A DNA stretch of 64,000 bases, from positions 868,001 through 932,000 of the forward strand of contig JAWZYV010015837.1 in assembly GCA_038373885.1 (NCBI GenBank). The letters are read 5' to 3'. Within the stretch, counting starts at the first letter, position 1, and each line of letters starts with the position of its first letter. The stretch is from Cheiracanthium punctorium (Eukaryota > Arthropoda > Arachnida > Araneae > Cheiracanthiidae). A program made the translations under genes and the position numbers. Below, one piece after another: positions 13,456-25,560 of the stretch. Below the pieces are notes generated by a model. It saw only the letters and a program-made list of their open reading frames with translations. It did no database searches and was not told where the DNA came from.

Positions 13456-14951
13456 GTTTGTAATTCTTAACATTTTTCTTAGGTTTCACAATTTTATGGC
13501 GTTGTCGTGAAAAATTTCTATTCGACTTTTAATAAACATTTTCAGTTCAATGGAGTTAAAATTTGCGCGACTAATTGCGATGACATTTAGCTCGAATACT
13601 TTTACTTTTTTGGTAATCGTAAAATGTTTTATTTATTTAATATTTTCCTTCTTTCGCATACGTTAGCTCATTACCACTGTTATTTATAATTTCCGATTGC
13701 TGTATGAAGCAGTTGGTAGAAAAGATAAAACGATAGATGAATGATCCATTGTATTTCACTTTCACAGGTTCTAAATCCAGCCATAAACAAGAAGAATGCC
13801 TTTATATGAATTTTACTAAAATTGCAACTATCTGAAGTGCTTCACCTTTGTCTTTCTATTCTTTTTTTTCTCGAAGCTTAATTTTAGATATCTCTATCAG
13901 CATGACCTCCTCTTTTTTTAACCCACTTTCTAGTAGAAATGGGCAGCTGGCGTCACACGCAAACACGGTAGATCTCTGAGTGGCACAACACTGGACGTTC
14001 AACCAATCGAACAAATTCTGACTCTCAAACGCGCATAGATCTGCGCATTCTGCTTGTTTAAGCTGGGACTCCATATAGACTGAATGCAAAAGTTTTTCCG
14101 AAAGCCAAATTCTCGTCTTCTTTTCGCTTTACGTCCACATTCGGCCTGAACTTGACTGCACTTCGGCTGTGTGTCAAGAACAGATACAATGATGCAAGCA
14201 CTATCTAGCGCCTTTATTTTAAAATGTTTATTGTTCCGTATATTTGATTGAAAAAGAAAAGATTGAATAATGAACATTTTCTTCCTGAAATGAGCATGAA
14301 TTTTATTAATCTGATGCCTTTGAATAGAACAAATGAAAGTAAAAAGCATAAACATAAATTGTGAGTTCAAAAGATCTTCCTTGGAAGAGAGAAATATTGA
14401 TTTCGCATCGTTAATTGAAGGTCTTCGAACTGTAGATGAAAAGTTCTATTTCGTTAACGTAAACTTTCGCTAAAAGAAAATCTCTCTTTCTTCTTAGTTT
14501 ATTTCTCTAATTGCATAAAAATTTGATAGCAGAATAAGAATGCATTCCAGCTTCTGCGATACAAGAGCTTCAGCACTAGGGTGGATTGAAAAAAAATTTC
14601 TTTTGAAATCTTTATCTCCTGAGGTGTTAAAAGTTGTAAATTGATATAAATAAGACATGTGTAAAATTTGAATGTTCTATGACAACGTCTTGGGGTTGCG
14701 CATCGAGCTTGAAATTTAGAAGTTTTTGAAAAATATGACTTTTTAAAAAAATCGACCAAAAAAAATTCTTTTCCAAATTATTAGGCTCCCGAGGTTGTAG
14801 AAGTTGTATATTGTTATGAATAAGACGTATGAAAAATTTGAAGGGGCTGTGACAATTTCTGGGAATTGCACATCGAGTTGAAATCTATAAATATCTGAAA
14901 AATTTGCGTTTTTTTGACAAAATATGTAGAAAGCAAAAATTATATTTTTAA

Positions 14952-15416
14952 CCCTTTGAGGCGCAGTGATCCCGCTCTGGGAACACCAAACTCTGACGTT
15001 CTGACTGTTGCTAGTCACGAAGAATAGATTGGATTTCTATAAAAATAGTTGCAGGTGACATAGCTCCACGAGAACCCTTTAATTTTTAGTACGTCATTTC
15101 GCGAAAAAAATGATCACGATTATTTTTAACAGTACTGACATCTGCTGAAAAATGGAAGAATGCGAGACCAGCTCGATAGATTGCCCAATGCTGAAAAAAG
15201 GGCAGGCGTTGCCATCGCTCGACTTAACTACCAGCAAGATGGCGGACGATCGAAACGTTCATCGCGTGCCACAGATCTAGAGACCCTTTTTTGACACAGC
15301 TGGCTGTGCGCGAGCACAGCCAGCTGTCGCGAACACAGCCAGCTGTCGCGAACACAGCCAGCGATGGCAACGCCTGCCCTTTTTTCAGCATTGGGAAAGG
15401 GTTGCGCCTCAAAGGG
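14952..15416. mobile_element. piggyBac-like MITE (TTAA target) nested in element A
   Basis: The inverted ends start CCCTTTGAGGCGCA and are flanked by TTAA on both sides (14948-14951, 15417-15420), the signature of piggyBac-type insertion. The 465-bp body is non-coding. It contains a second, internal inverted repeat of about 36 bp (15183-15218 and 15361-15396, beginning CCCAATGCTGAAAAAAGG) and three copies of a 19-bp GC-rich tandem unit (CAGCCAGCTGTCGCGAACA) near 15300-15360. A truncated relative lies at 31325-31480. Confidence 0.85.
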
Positions 15417-15795
15417 TTAATGAATTAGTCCATTTGAAAAATAGTCCGTAACGTTCGCAGTTCTTCTCTGGTAAAACCATAATCCTTACTACATTACCCA
15501 GGACCCACCTCGTTGATTTGCCTGCGATCTGAGTCCTGCCTGTGACAGCCCAAGCATCCAATTATTGGATCATGCGTTTTAATGAATAATGTAAAGCCTA
15601 ATTTTAAATCAAACTGTGGCAATTTTTGTCAAATCTATAAATATCTATCTAGATGTAATAATCTAGATCGTAGGAAACCATCATCTGATAGAGGGATAGA
15701 CAACAAATTTTGGAGTGGCTGTTTGCTATGGTGTGAAGTTGGCAAATACAGCATTGCAGAGATTTAGTTAGATTAGAGAACTGCATTTCTAGATT

Positions 15796-16826
15796 TCAGA
15801 TGACGCCTTTGTTATTTCCAGAATTCAATGATTCACCACCACCGCCAGTACATGTGAGGGTGCCAAGATCAATAGATTTCATGTCAAACTCTCCCAAATT
15901 TCCAATGAAATTCTTAAAATCAGATCGCGACATACGGCCAAAGTATGTTGAACCAGGTTCGATTATCAGCGAGATATTTTCTTTGTGACAAACACCTGGG
16001 TGCAATTTGCAGTCAACAAATTTTTCAATGTATCTGGTTTTGTTCTTCCTCCTATCAAAACACAATCCAAAGAACATTTAAAATCCTTCTTTTGTTTCTT
16101 CCACTGCGAGTCATCTTAGACATCCTCTAACTTTATGTGGGTTGAGAATCAGATGAGAAGGTTTCTTACCCTCTACATTTCTTCCGCTTTCTAGATTTGG
16201 AAATAAAGTTGATACCAGAGTTCCTGTTTCCCAGTCCGTAATAACTTTGTGTTACAGACTTGTGAAAGCACTGAGATTTTCATTCTAACTTGGTCGTTTG
16301 TGAATGCATCTCCCAAAGTGGCGGTAGATAGGCATTTAGCGTTTTCTTCAATTCGTACTTCTCTTTCGTTATTTTCACTTTCCAAATCATGACTCAAGTT
16401 AAAAGATACACTGGATATTGAAAATTTTACCTCTTTCTCCACCAATCTCGAAATTTCTCTTTCCAACCTTTCAATTTTTCTCTCATTCACCATAAACTTC
16501 TCTACTTTACAATTGCATGAATTGTCAGATATATAGCTCCCGTCTGGTCTGCTAATGACTCCCGTTCTGTGTGAGGTATGTGAGACTGTAGAGCCACACC
16601 TGCTTCGGGAAAAGTCAGTACATTTGCAAGGGCGATATTCAAAAGCTCGGTAAGGGAGAGTTTTTACCACTTTCTTCATAAACAATTCCTTATGTCCGTC
16701 TCTAACGTACGATTCATTTAGCTGCTGAACTTGCTCATTACCTTTTCTAACTATCTTTTGAATTCCTTGCATTGACACATTAGGGATACTGGCCGTGATC
16801 CAAATTTCCTGTATTTTGATCGCCAC
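15796..16826 (-). pseudogene. Transposase remnant of element A
   Basis: Two open stretches are parts of one decayed gene. The N-terminal 211 codons (16191-16826) contain IQEIWITASIPNVSMQGIQ and the Cys pair in CKCTDFSRSRC. The second (15796-16077) contains FGLCFDRRKNKT and SLIIEPGSTYFG. These line up in order with the transposase of element B: CKCTDFS with CECTNFS, and LCFDRRKNKT with RLYFDGRDKT. In B the next catalytic block reads IGCDGTVVNTG. Here it has decayed to LTCTGGGGES and a stop. The C-terminal half is not recognisable between 15420 and 15795. The protein is dead; it is recognisable as transposase mainly through its sister at 46.4-48.3 kb. Confidence 0.72.
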
Positions 16827-17067
16827 AACTAAGGTTACTTCTCCTTCCGGTGGATCCCCTTTATTCAGAATTTTTTCTTCTTAAGTATAAAATAGTAATA
16901 CAGAAGTACGAGTATGTCTTCTTGGGTTGGTAACTTGGTACAAGGTAATTCTTTTGATATTACCCGCACATCTATGAACACCGATTTTGTTCCATGTTCT
17001 GTTGCAGACAGTTTCACTCTATTCAGAATCGTAGCAGTGCAAAACAAACACCTTTTAGCTTTTTTAA

Positions 17068-17343
17068 CCCATTCGTGCCTGGATATTTTTGCGACTTTCT
17101 TCGATTTTTGCTAACACCAGCAGTAATTGATAAATTTCTGATGTCAACCTTTTGAACAAGGGATGATTTCATTTAAAACCATTATGTATAAAAATTGAAA
17201 CGTCAACATCCTACTTGGCCATATTAAAATATTTTGTGGAATTGAAGTTCAATACTCGCGAATAAAGGCTAGGAAAAATAAATAACGTTTTCGACTACTA
17301 GCGAAAATGCCGTCCCAAAAAAGGGACGCTAGGCATAAATGGG
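17068..17343. mobile_element. TTAA-type MITE, second family, nested in element A
   Basis: The element starts CCCATTCGTGCCTGGATA after TTAA (17064-17067) and ends with the inverse CGCTAGGCATAAATGGG, followed by TTAT, a decayed TTAA. It matches the better-preserved copy at 40478-40748 along its full length, in the opposite orientation. It is non-coding, and its inner ends carry the short palindrome around CCCAAAAAAGGG. It is inserted within hAT-like element A. Confidence 0.8.
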
Positions 17344-18163
17344 TTATGAGTAAACTGGGAGCACCATCTATCTGAAACATTAAACTAAATGCCTGTTTCA
17401 ACAAAATATATCCTGCCTGATTTAACCGAACGCATGTGCATCGCCATCACTCGGCAGGATAACCGGCGCTAGTTGTCTGGAGCACAGCTTGCGTACTGCG
17501 CCCAAGACAAAACGTCAGCATGACGTGTGCATTGTATAAAACTATTCGTAAAGCCATTTTTTGTGATTTACTGAGCTTCTCTGAACATTTTTAACATATA
17601 AAAGGACCAAATTATTTTTAACAAAGTTTGCTTTCTACATAATTTTTTCAAAAAACATATAATTTTCAGATATTTATAAATTTCAAGCTCTATGTGCAAT
17701 CGCTAGAAACTGTCGTAGCCCCTCCAGATTTTGCATACGTGTTTTCCATAACAATATACAACTCCTAAAGCCTCGGGAGCCTAATAATTGGGAAAAGAAT
17801 TTTTTTGGTCGATTTGTTAGAAAAGTCCCATTTTTCAAAAATTTCTAAATTTCAAGCTCGATGCGCAACTTCAAGACGTTGTCGTAGAACATTCAAATTT
17901 TACACACGTCTTATTCATATCAATATACAACTTTTGAGACCACAGGAGATAAAGATTTCAAAAAAAATTTTTTTTTTTCGATCCACCCTATTCAGCACCG
18001 AATTGTGACGTCATCTTATTTTCTGCCCGGTCGCAGGCCACGCCTAGACGATATTTGCAGCTATTCCCATTGGCTGGCGCCTCACAGAAAACACGGACAG
18101 AAAGAAAAAAGTTAACCGTTTTAAACTCTGCTTTTCCGCCACGATTCTGCTGGGGTGAAGCCC

Positions 18164-18352
18164 GATCAGTGGCTGAGCGCGTTTGCGCTCTCAACCGAGA
18201 GACTGAAGGTGCCTGGTTCAAAACCAGGTGGCGTCCCCCGACCTAACCGTTCGTAGTTATCCTTGGTTTTCTGCGAAACTTTGCATAAATACGGGTTAGG
18301 ATCCCTCAGAAAGTCGATTACGGAGAGCAATCCCCCCCCTCCCCCTCGGCCT
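18164..18352 (+). repeat. tRNA-derived SINE, plus copy
   Basis: A tRNA-like head has the A-box-like CAGTGGCTGAGCGCG and the B box TGGTTCAAAACCA (18214-18226). A body follows that is shared with the minus copy at 26633-26824: GACCTAACCG, TTGGTTTTCTGCGAAACTT and AAATACGGGTTAGGATCCC. The shared body behind two different tRNA-like heads marks a SINE family. A C-rich stretch ends it. Confidence 0.75.
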
Positions 18353-20799
18353 AGATTCCTCGCACTGAAAAAACCCGAAGTTTGTCGATTTTCTTCTTCA
18401 ATTTTCTGTTTCAGTCAGGTTTTCTTCCTTAGTAGAGTCCAGGCCATAATCTTCTGCCCATTCTTAATTATAAGATTTATCTGCAACTTTGCATGCACGA
18501 ACAGTTCAAAAGACACTGAGCACATTTCCTTTCTTTTTCACTCTTTCGTGGTACTTTCTATTTATTTATTTTGTCTCAAACATCGTGTATTCCATGCAAA
18601 AGTTATGTGTTAGCGATGGTTACCTAATATTTTTAACTGATATGCTACAAAATAGGGATCATGAAAACGACGCTTTAATGTAAGAAAAAAAAATCTAATG
18701 CTTGAATTTTAAGATAAGTAAAATGCCTAGTGCTTGTTAAATAAGCGCCTAATTTCTATATTTTAGCAATCCATGGCACAGTTACAGAATCCTAGATAGC
18801 AAAAGTTTCTCACCGGTACGGGTAAGGACGTAAAGTAAACGTAAATTTAAGTTAACAAGCAGTAACTCGTAATTTTTTTTTCTCTTGGTAGAATCTTTAT
18901 TAGAAATTTGTGTCTTTTCTATGAAAGAAAATAGCTTTTAATTTTTGCATGCTTAATTAATGAGATGTTTAATAATTACCGAGAGTTTCGGTGTGTACAG
19001 TGCAAGAGCAAAGGGCTTGTCTCGCTTTCACGAGATGCAATATTTTTGGTGCCGCTTATGAATTTAAGATTGCTTTTGAATTATAATGGACTAGTCACCT
19101 CCGGTGACCAGTTGGTTCGCCATCTTAATAAATCTTGTTCGGAGAGAATACTGTTTCTCACCGGCTTTCATTTCACTGAAATCTCTCAGATTCTGATTTT
19201 AATTTAAAATTAAGATGGTTGCAAACAGGGGCGGCCTTATCGTAAGTGGCACCCCTTGCTAACGTAAAAAAGACTCTCCCCTTTTATGCTCTACTTAGTT
19301 TTTGAGTTCGAAATGACGCCCCTTCGAAGCCAGCGCCCCGATGACATTCTTACCTTGCTTACCGTGTCGGGCCGACCCTGGTTACAAAAATAAGATGGTT
19401 TGATGATAAAAACCTACAAAAAGGTACAAATCACTTTCGTCCTATATTAATTCTGAAGATCTTCTACATATATTGGCCGTTATCAAAAAACGGAAAGGGG
19501 AAAAAAAAGTAAGAAAATCTTAAACACTTTCGAATTTTAAATACGCACTAAAGTGCTATATATTAAAAGCGTCTCATAATTCATGCGTCTTCTCTATTTT
19601 GCTTCCATTGAGTACCCATTGAGTTGGGAAGTGTATCATTATTCATGAGCGTGATTAAACAAAATTAAAATTGATGTTTCTAACACCCTTTTTCTGGATG
19701 TAATATAATTGAAATAAAAGGGGGGGAAATGCGCAGAAAAATGCACAATTCGAACTGAATGAAAGTTTCAAAAACTTATTAGTTTGTTTGTGTAACATGT
19801 ATTTTGGATTTCTGTGCTTGGCCCGAAGTCCGCTTATAAATCCGCATCAGAAGGAATGTCTTATTCAGGTGTATTCTTTATCCAGGATTAGCAGACGATA
19901 AAATGATTTTATTTATTAATAACTGAGTATTCTGTAAGATTTTGCCATCTGTCGACTGCTCTTTAAAATAAAAACTCAATTGTATCATTTTTTGGGGTGT
20001 AGTTTTATTTTGTATATTATAGGAACAGTGTTTTTTTTTTGTTGTTGTTGTTTTCGTACTATAAGAAGTAGCCTAGATGTTAATCCAGGACTTTAAATAT
20101 CTTTATTCTAAATTTCATCTAAATACGTCAAACTGTTTCAGCGTGAAACAGTAATAAACAAGCATACAAATATTGACATTTATAATATTAATAGAATTAT
20201 CAGGGTTTTTTTTAAAAACGTAATGCTCTTAAGCTGGTCTTCTAATGTTGATTAAAATATGTTTTTATCCATTAAACTAATATGTACGGCACAGAAGGTT
20301 TTTTTTTTCATCACTTCCAAGACACCACGCTCATTGCGTGTAAAATTTAGTGGAGCCGTTTATATTTCTTAGGCAAGAAGTTGGACCATTACTCACAAAA
20401 ACGTCTAAAAATTTCATGTAACTGGTGCAGAATATATAGAAAACCTAATATAAAAATATTTCCTTATAACGTGTTTTCTCCATAATTTTACTAATAATTT
20501 GTGTGGATTAAGAGTACGAGATTGCGACAATATAGCGAACATTTTACAAATTCAGTTGTAAATACCATTTATCTAGGTGAGTATTAAATGTCTTTTGGTA
20601 CTAAATTATAAGTGACTAACAATTTATTAACTTTTTTCTTTCGAATATCTTGGTTGGCATCCGATAACATGCATCATTTTGCTATGGACGGCACGTTTAA
20701 AGCAGTTACTATTGTCTTATCAAGTTAGAATTAGAAGTTAATGAGAACTCTGTAAATAATATAATACTTTGATTTAATTATTATTTTATAATATTCAGT
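18353..20799. other. No gene recognised apart from one MITE
   Basis: AT-rich sequence containing the hAT MITE at 19226. The first ~150 bp after element A (18000-18120) hold TGACGTCA and ATTGGCTGGCG motifs, but no transcript is evident. Confidence 0.5.
19226..19380. mobile_element. Short hAT MITE with CAGGGGCGGCC ends
   Basis: The ends are CAGGGGCGGCC and, read inward, CAGGGTCGGCC. The flanking 8-mers are GTTGCAAA and GTTACAAA, a target duplication with one mismatch. The 155-bp body is GC-richer than its surroundings and non-coding. Confidence 0.85.
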
Positions 20800-23107
20800 T
20801 ATCTCTTATTGCATTTCATTGAAACTAAACAAGTCTCCCATATTAAAATGTTTCAAACAGCTTATTATTCCTTTTTTCAGTGAACGTTGCGTGTTGATTT
20901 AGAATAAGATGTGCAACTTATCGTTCAAACTGTTAAGGTAAAAACTGGAAACGTTTGGCATGTTTATTTTCATTGACATAAAAAAAAAAAACCAAAAACT
21001 GACTTTAAGCTTTTTAATAATTCAGAAATATGGAAATTTATTTGTAAAAGGGGATAGCTTAGCATTTCCAATTTATTTACTTAAAATCATTCTGCTCTTT
21101 GTTTTGTGTGGCATAATTTAACTCTATTCTTTGACTTTTTGTGCAATTTGAAGTGGTGTATGTTAAATATGTAAATGTACAATAAACCACTGAAAAAATA
21201 CTCTTTTGTGCTTTGCATTTTTTTTCTGTACTTTTATGAAGATAATTTAAGCAAAACTAATATTACTTTTACTTTTCTTTATATAATTCTCAATTATTCA
21301 AATATTTGTTAAACCTTTCAGGTAACCGTCATTTGTAATTTTGCTTACAAAAGACAGTTCAGTTTATGAAAGTGCATTTTGAGTTATCTTCTTTCGTGTA
21401 TAATCTAAGACCAGTGTATCTAGAAAGCAATTTTCTAATACAATGCTTTCGAGTCGACGTCCCTGAGTATCACAATGTTGCTCTTTCTCATCAGGCATTT
21501 CACTCTTGTTTTTATTTCGTATTATTTCGTGGACAGCGCCGGTTCGGAAGGACGGGGAATCGGCACATGACATCCATTGTACGTACCTGCCTGCGAATAG
21601 GACATAAGCTAAGTTGCGTAAAAAAAATTGTACCTCTTAGTGCTATCCGTATTTTATATCGGGTTCGAGGATGCAACAGAGGAGAGCGCATAACTTCTGT
21701 TTATTCCCGGCAAGTACGAGGCACTTTTAGAGAGGGGACAGTTACATAAAGAGCTTTTTCTCCTAGTTCCATAAAAGAGTCTTTTTTGCATGCGGACAAC
21801 GATCAGGCAGAACAAAAGTTCAACAACAAATTAACAATTTTGAATTCAAAAGCACCCCCTGGAGTTCGATGAATATTGATTTTTACAGAGAGATGGCAAA
21901 CAACGAGGAATGAATTATGAAATCTTTTCACATCTTGCTTCAAGTAACAGGAGAAATTCTTTTCTGCTTTGCTGACGGAAAGACAGTATGTATGCGTCCC
22001 CGTAAATGATAGAAAAGAAGATTAGTTCGAAATTATTTAGGTCAAAGAATATTATATTAGCATAAACAATACATTTGCTTGAAAACAGCATATCAGCTTC
22101 AGAATGTGTTTTGTTTCTGAAGAGATGGTTTTAATACAATATGATCCTTCGTATGAATGAGTAGTGCCACAGATTTTATTCCAAATGTACGAATCCTACA
22201 TTCGTCAGTGATCAAAATGAGAATTATTTATGTACAGTGTAAAATAAATTAAAAGATGGAACTCTAAATTGTACTTTAAAAGGAACACTTTGAAAGAGTA
22301 AACTTTTTGTCATGCACACTACCTGCAAGAGCGATACAAATTTTCGAAGAATTTTCCCTTTAAAGAGTGATTTTCTAGAAAATAATTTCCGAACACTTTC
22401 TCCTTTACAGAGGAATTTTCTAGCAAATAACTAAGTTGCTTTCTTCTTTTTTTTAAATTAAAATAATTTGGAAAGTTAAAAAAGGGTGCACGTATGTACC
22501 CATAAATTTAGAAATATAAAAAATTTAATCTTATATCTTCAAAGGTAATTACTTTTGTGGCAGTATATGACAAAACAAAACCAAGATAAAAATAAAATAC
22601 ATGAAACTGTCATCTGATAATGAAGAATAAATCATAATAAAGTGAATATTTTTGGACGACCATGTATAAGTCATGTAATGAAATTTAATGTCGAAATTCT
22701 TTAAAGAGTAAGTAGACATAACTTTGATACATATTACATTATTTTTACAGAGATAAACATATTTTAAAGGATTAAATATGATTATATATAATATTTTTGT
22801 TTAACTTGATCATATAAATATATATAAAATTTTAAATGTATTTTAGCGTAAAGTAAGAAATATTTTCTAATCAAAAATAACACTTTGCAGATGAAAAATA
22901 CATGTTTTCAAAACAGCATATTTATAATTTTAGAATTAATTGCATTTTTCTTATTATTTCCATTGCATTTTCTTAATAATATTTTGGAAATAATATTCAC
23001 AAAAATGTTTCAGTGATATTCTATAGCATTTTTATGAAGGCTCTAAAGAACAAATATAGCGAAATGACAAATGGAAATTATCAAAAACAAAATGTCGTTT
23101 AAATAAA
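20800..23107 (+). repeat. Duplicated block epsilon, upstream of channel copy 1
   Basis: This flank matches 32940-35081 in order. Landmarks are TGAACGTTGCGTGTTGATTT, GTAATTTTGCTTACAAAA, GATCGGCACATGA/AATCGGCACATGA and TACCTGCC. It is the 5' flank of the channel gene and may hold its promoter. No TATA box or splice structure could be assigned with confidence. The 127-codon frame at 21366-21749 is not preserved in the other copy. Confidence 0.8.
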
Positions 23108-24681
23108 ATGGAGTCAAAAGTTTTTACATTACATAATCATAACATTCATGACGTATCTATTTCTCATACGTCAAGGGAGAAATTCGTAATAGGTCTGCCA
23201 CAGTATTCAATGGAAACAGAAAATTCACGCTTTATGAGAAACAAAAAAATTAAAGAAAGAAATATGCAAAGAGCATCTTTGGAACGCAATACACAAAATT
23301 TAAATTTGGTACGAGAAAATCCAGTAGCTTTACCGTCTAGAAAAGTTTTCAGTTATTTCAACGTCTTTCAATTCTCTTTATCTACTGTCAGTAAATTGTT
23401 TTGGCTGTTGATGTATGTATCTTCCCTGGGGGTTTTTACTTTAGAAATATTCGAGTTTCTATCAGCTTACTTTGAATATCCAGTAATTATCAACATTGAA
23501 ACGAAAAAAGAAGGAAGCATACAATTTCCGGCAGTTACTGTTTCCAATATTAATCGGCATCTTCGTGAGTTTGATTACTGTGTAAGGTACGGAATGAGTT
23601 ACAGCCAGTGTCTTAATTATTTGAACCACAGTGAAGCACCAGAAATTGGCCCAAGATTCGATGACGAGATGACCTGTAGCATTGATGAACTCTATCTTTT
23701 TATTAAAATTTTTTTATCTGATCCAATATATGATACAGATGTTATTTCCCGAATGAAATATGGACACCAGTTATCGGATTTCGTTCGGTTATCTAACGTG
23801 AATGGACAACTTTGTACCGATAAATTTGAAGTTTCTCTTAGCAATGATTCCGGCAATTGTTTTACATTTAAGCCAAATGAAGAAATGGTTAGCCCATTAA
23901 AACCTGGTCCTGGCGGATCCGTACATTTACAACTTGATTTAGAAGTTCATAAATATCCAAGTACCACTTATTACGCCGGAGTTCGACTTCAGCTACACGA
24001 TGCGCATGTATCACATAATATTGACGATAGAGGTATTTTTCTGAGCGGGGGAACAAAGAACTACGTAGCAGTAACGAAATCAATGTTTTCACGACTTCCA
24101 TCACCGTACGGAGATCATTGTAGAAATTACACTGCAGAAAAAGGTGGTCAGCATGTATGTTTCGAAAATTGTCTTGACGAAATCATTAAAAAAAATGTTT
24201 CTGTTCGATGAAAAAATATGGACAGGATGGTGTAAAACAGTGTAATCTGTACAAGTTTGAAGATGACTGCTGTATTATTAAACACCGCAACCAATCTCTT
24301 TGCGATTGTCCCCTTGCATGTGAAGAGAACGTGTATAAGATGCATGTCTCTTGTGCACCTTTTAGTGCAGAAAGTATGTTCCTTTATGCAAAGTGCAGAA
24401 ATGAATCTGTAAAGACTAGAGAAGATTATGAAAGAATTCCAGAATCATCACGCAAAAATATGCAATTATCACGCGTGGATGTTTTTATATACTATGATTC
24501 ATTTGAATATGTCGTTCACAAGCAACTGCCATTTTATGACAACGCTGAAATGATAGGTCAAATTGGTGGGCATGTGGGCCTATGGCTTGGCCTATCCCTA
24601 TTGGCAATTTTAGAAATCCTTAAAAATGTTGTCGTTTTTTGCGTGATATGCATTAGTAAAATTAAAATAAACAAAAATTAA
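23108..24681 (+). CDS. DEG/ENaC-family sodium channel gene, intronless, one frameshift
   Basis: This is a subunit of the degenerin/epithelial sodium channel superfamily (ASIC, pickpocket), which forms trimeric, amiloride-type cation channels in the plasma membrane. The sequence has a cytoplasmic N-terminus and TM1 at about residues 96-118. FPAVTVSNIN follows at 140-149, with GNCFTFKP at 249-256 and GVRLQLHDAH in the palm. The Cys-rich thumb ends in CDCPLACEENVYKM. TM2 carries the selectivity-filter motif in GLWLGLSLLAILEI. Its total length of about 524 codons is typical of the family. The frame breaks at an A8 run (24188-24195): the first frame stops at 24211 and the rest continues from 24208 in another frame. 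The second copy at 35 kb keeps the missing base here. Two family features are altered: the N-terminal His-Gly gating motif is absent (STVSKLFW stands there) and the first extracellular Cys is Ser146. The start ATG is supported by the matching ATG in copy 2. The family is certain; whether the gene is functional is not. Confidence 0.9.
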
Positions 24682-24959
24682 TTACAAATTAGTAATACCA
24701 CGAAGGAAATATTCAAGTGTTTGAAAAAGCTTTATACAGTGCGTCGCCTTCAACGTTTCATAATTTTTAGTGGGGTAATTTGCATCCAGACTGCTCGCAA
24801 TGAAATGGCATTTCTTAGACTAAAGTAGATATTTATTCACAACGCGGTGGTGTGCGTACACTAATATATGAAAAAAAAACATTCCGTGAAAATCAATATT
24901 CGCTTGAAAAACACAATTACATAAGCAAATGTAGCACCGATCAAAGACTCTAAAATAGT

Positions 24960-25560
24960 GCATGTTCGAAGTTTCGCAAAGCAAAATCAAAATAGGCTTT
25001 ACATTAATTTCAAATATAATGTCGATTATTCTGGAATATGCCAAACATTCGTTTCACTACCCCCTCACTCGTGCAACACCTCTTCTGTGCTGTCAAGTGA
25101 CATGTCACAAACGATCATAAACCTTGTCATGGCTTCACTTCCCTAATAAAAAAACTATGCATAATATTTTCGGTCATCAAGAAGGCCAACGTACCGGACT
25201 ACCACTTCTGATCTACTGATGTCCTTTTCTGCCATCAAGCCTTTTACGAACGTTGAAGTTGAAATCAGTAAGGCTTTATCGTGTGGGAATCACACTGTCT
25301 AGCGCTTTAATACAGAAATATACTCGTCACAAGCAATGACAATTCCTGCTGCCATAAGTAAATGACTTAGACGTGAATGCCAGAGGTAAGATCCGATGAT
25401 GACATACCCTAAAATGCTATTGCATCTAGCCTCATACTCATATATCAGCATGCTAAATTTGCATCTTCGTGTAACACAAAGAAGACATAAATCAGAAATT
25501 TTGCTATCTGACAATATAATTCAGAGTTATTGGGGTCCATCCTAATTCTCTTACGAGTTC
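24960..25560 (-). pseudogene. Decayed mariner-like transposase downstream of channel copy 1
   Basis: Read on the minus strand, translated fragments follow the order of a mariner transposase. SILGYVIIGSYLW and MAAGIVIACDEYISVLKR (25299-25514) precede the catalytic-D region, then come NVRKRLDGRKGHQ and GSPVRWPS (about 25190-25260), and then scraps of the C-terminus (RMFGIFQNNRHY) near 25010-25050. The second catalytic motif, normally DGAPxH, has decayed here. In the matching sequence after channel copy 2 it still reads HDGAPTH, which is what makes the assignment safe. Several stops and frame changes break the gene, so it is long dead. It lies tail-to-tail with the channel gene and is shared by both duplicated units. 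Confidence 0.7.

Larger units (their letters stand above)
12456..14568. other. Mostly unassigned sequence
   Basis: Apart from the candidate exon near 13.1 kb and the tRNA-like head near 13.4 kb, nothing is recognised. A GC-richer patch at 13930-14210 holds a 123-codon minus frame (13999-14370) without known motifs. Confidence 0.5.
14577..17990 (-). mobile_element. hAT-like DNA transposon A, long terminal inverted repeats, nested insertions
   Basis: The termini are TAGGGTGGATTGAAAA on the left and the complement of TAGGGTGGATCGAAAA on the right. They are flanked by the perfect 8-bp duplication TTCAGCAC (14569-14576, 17991-17998). The inverted repeats extend about 370 bp inward (to about 14947 and from about 17622). 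The interior holds a decayed transposase on the minus strand (15796-16826) and two TTAA-flanked MITEs (14952-15416, 17068-17343). Eight-base target duplications and the transposase motifs favour the hAT superfamily. The exact family is unresolved. Confidence 0.87.

Noticed and set aside
13999..14370. 123-codon minus-strand open frame in a GC-richer patch
   Set aside because: No recognisable domain, implausible residue pattern, and no second support such as conservation or splice partners.
18164..18240. Functional tRNA gene
   Set aside because: The A and B boxes are present but the arms do not pair properly, and the sequence continues into a SINE body shared with another copy.
21366..21749. 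127-codon plus frame upstream of channel copy 1
   Set aside because: The homologous stretch in unit 2 (about 33540-33920) does not keep the frame, so it is not under coding constraint.
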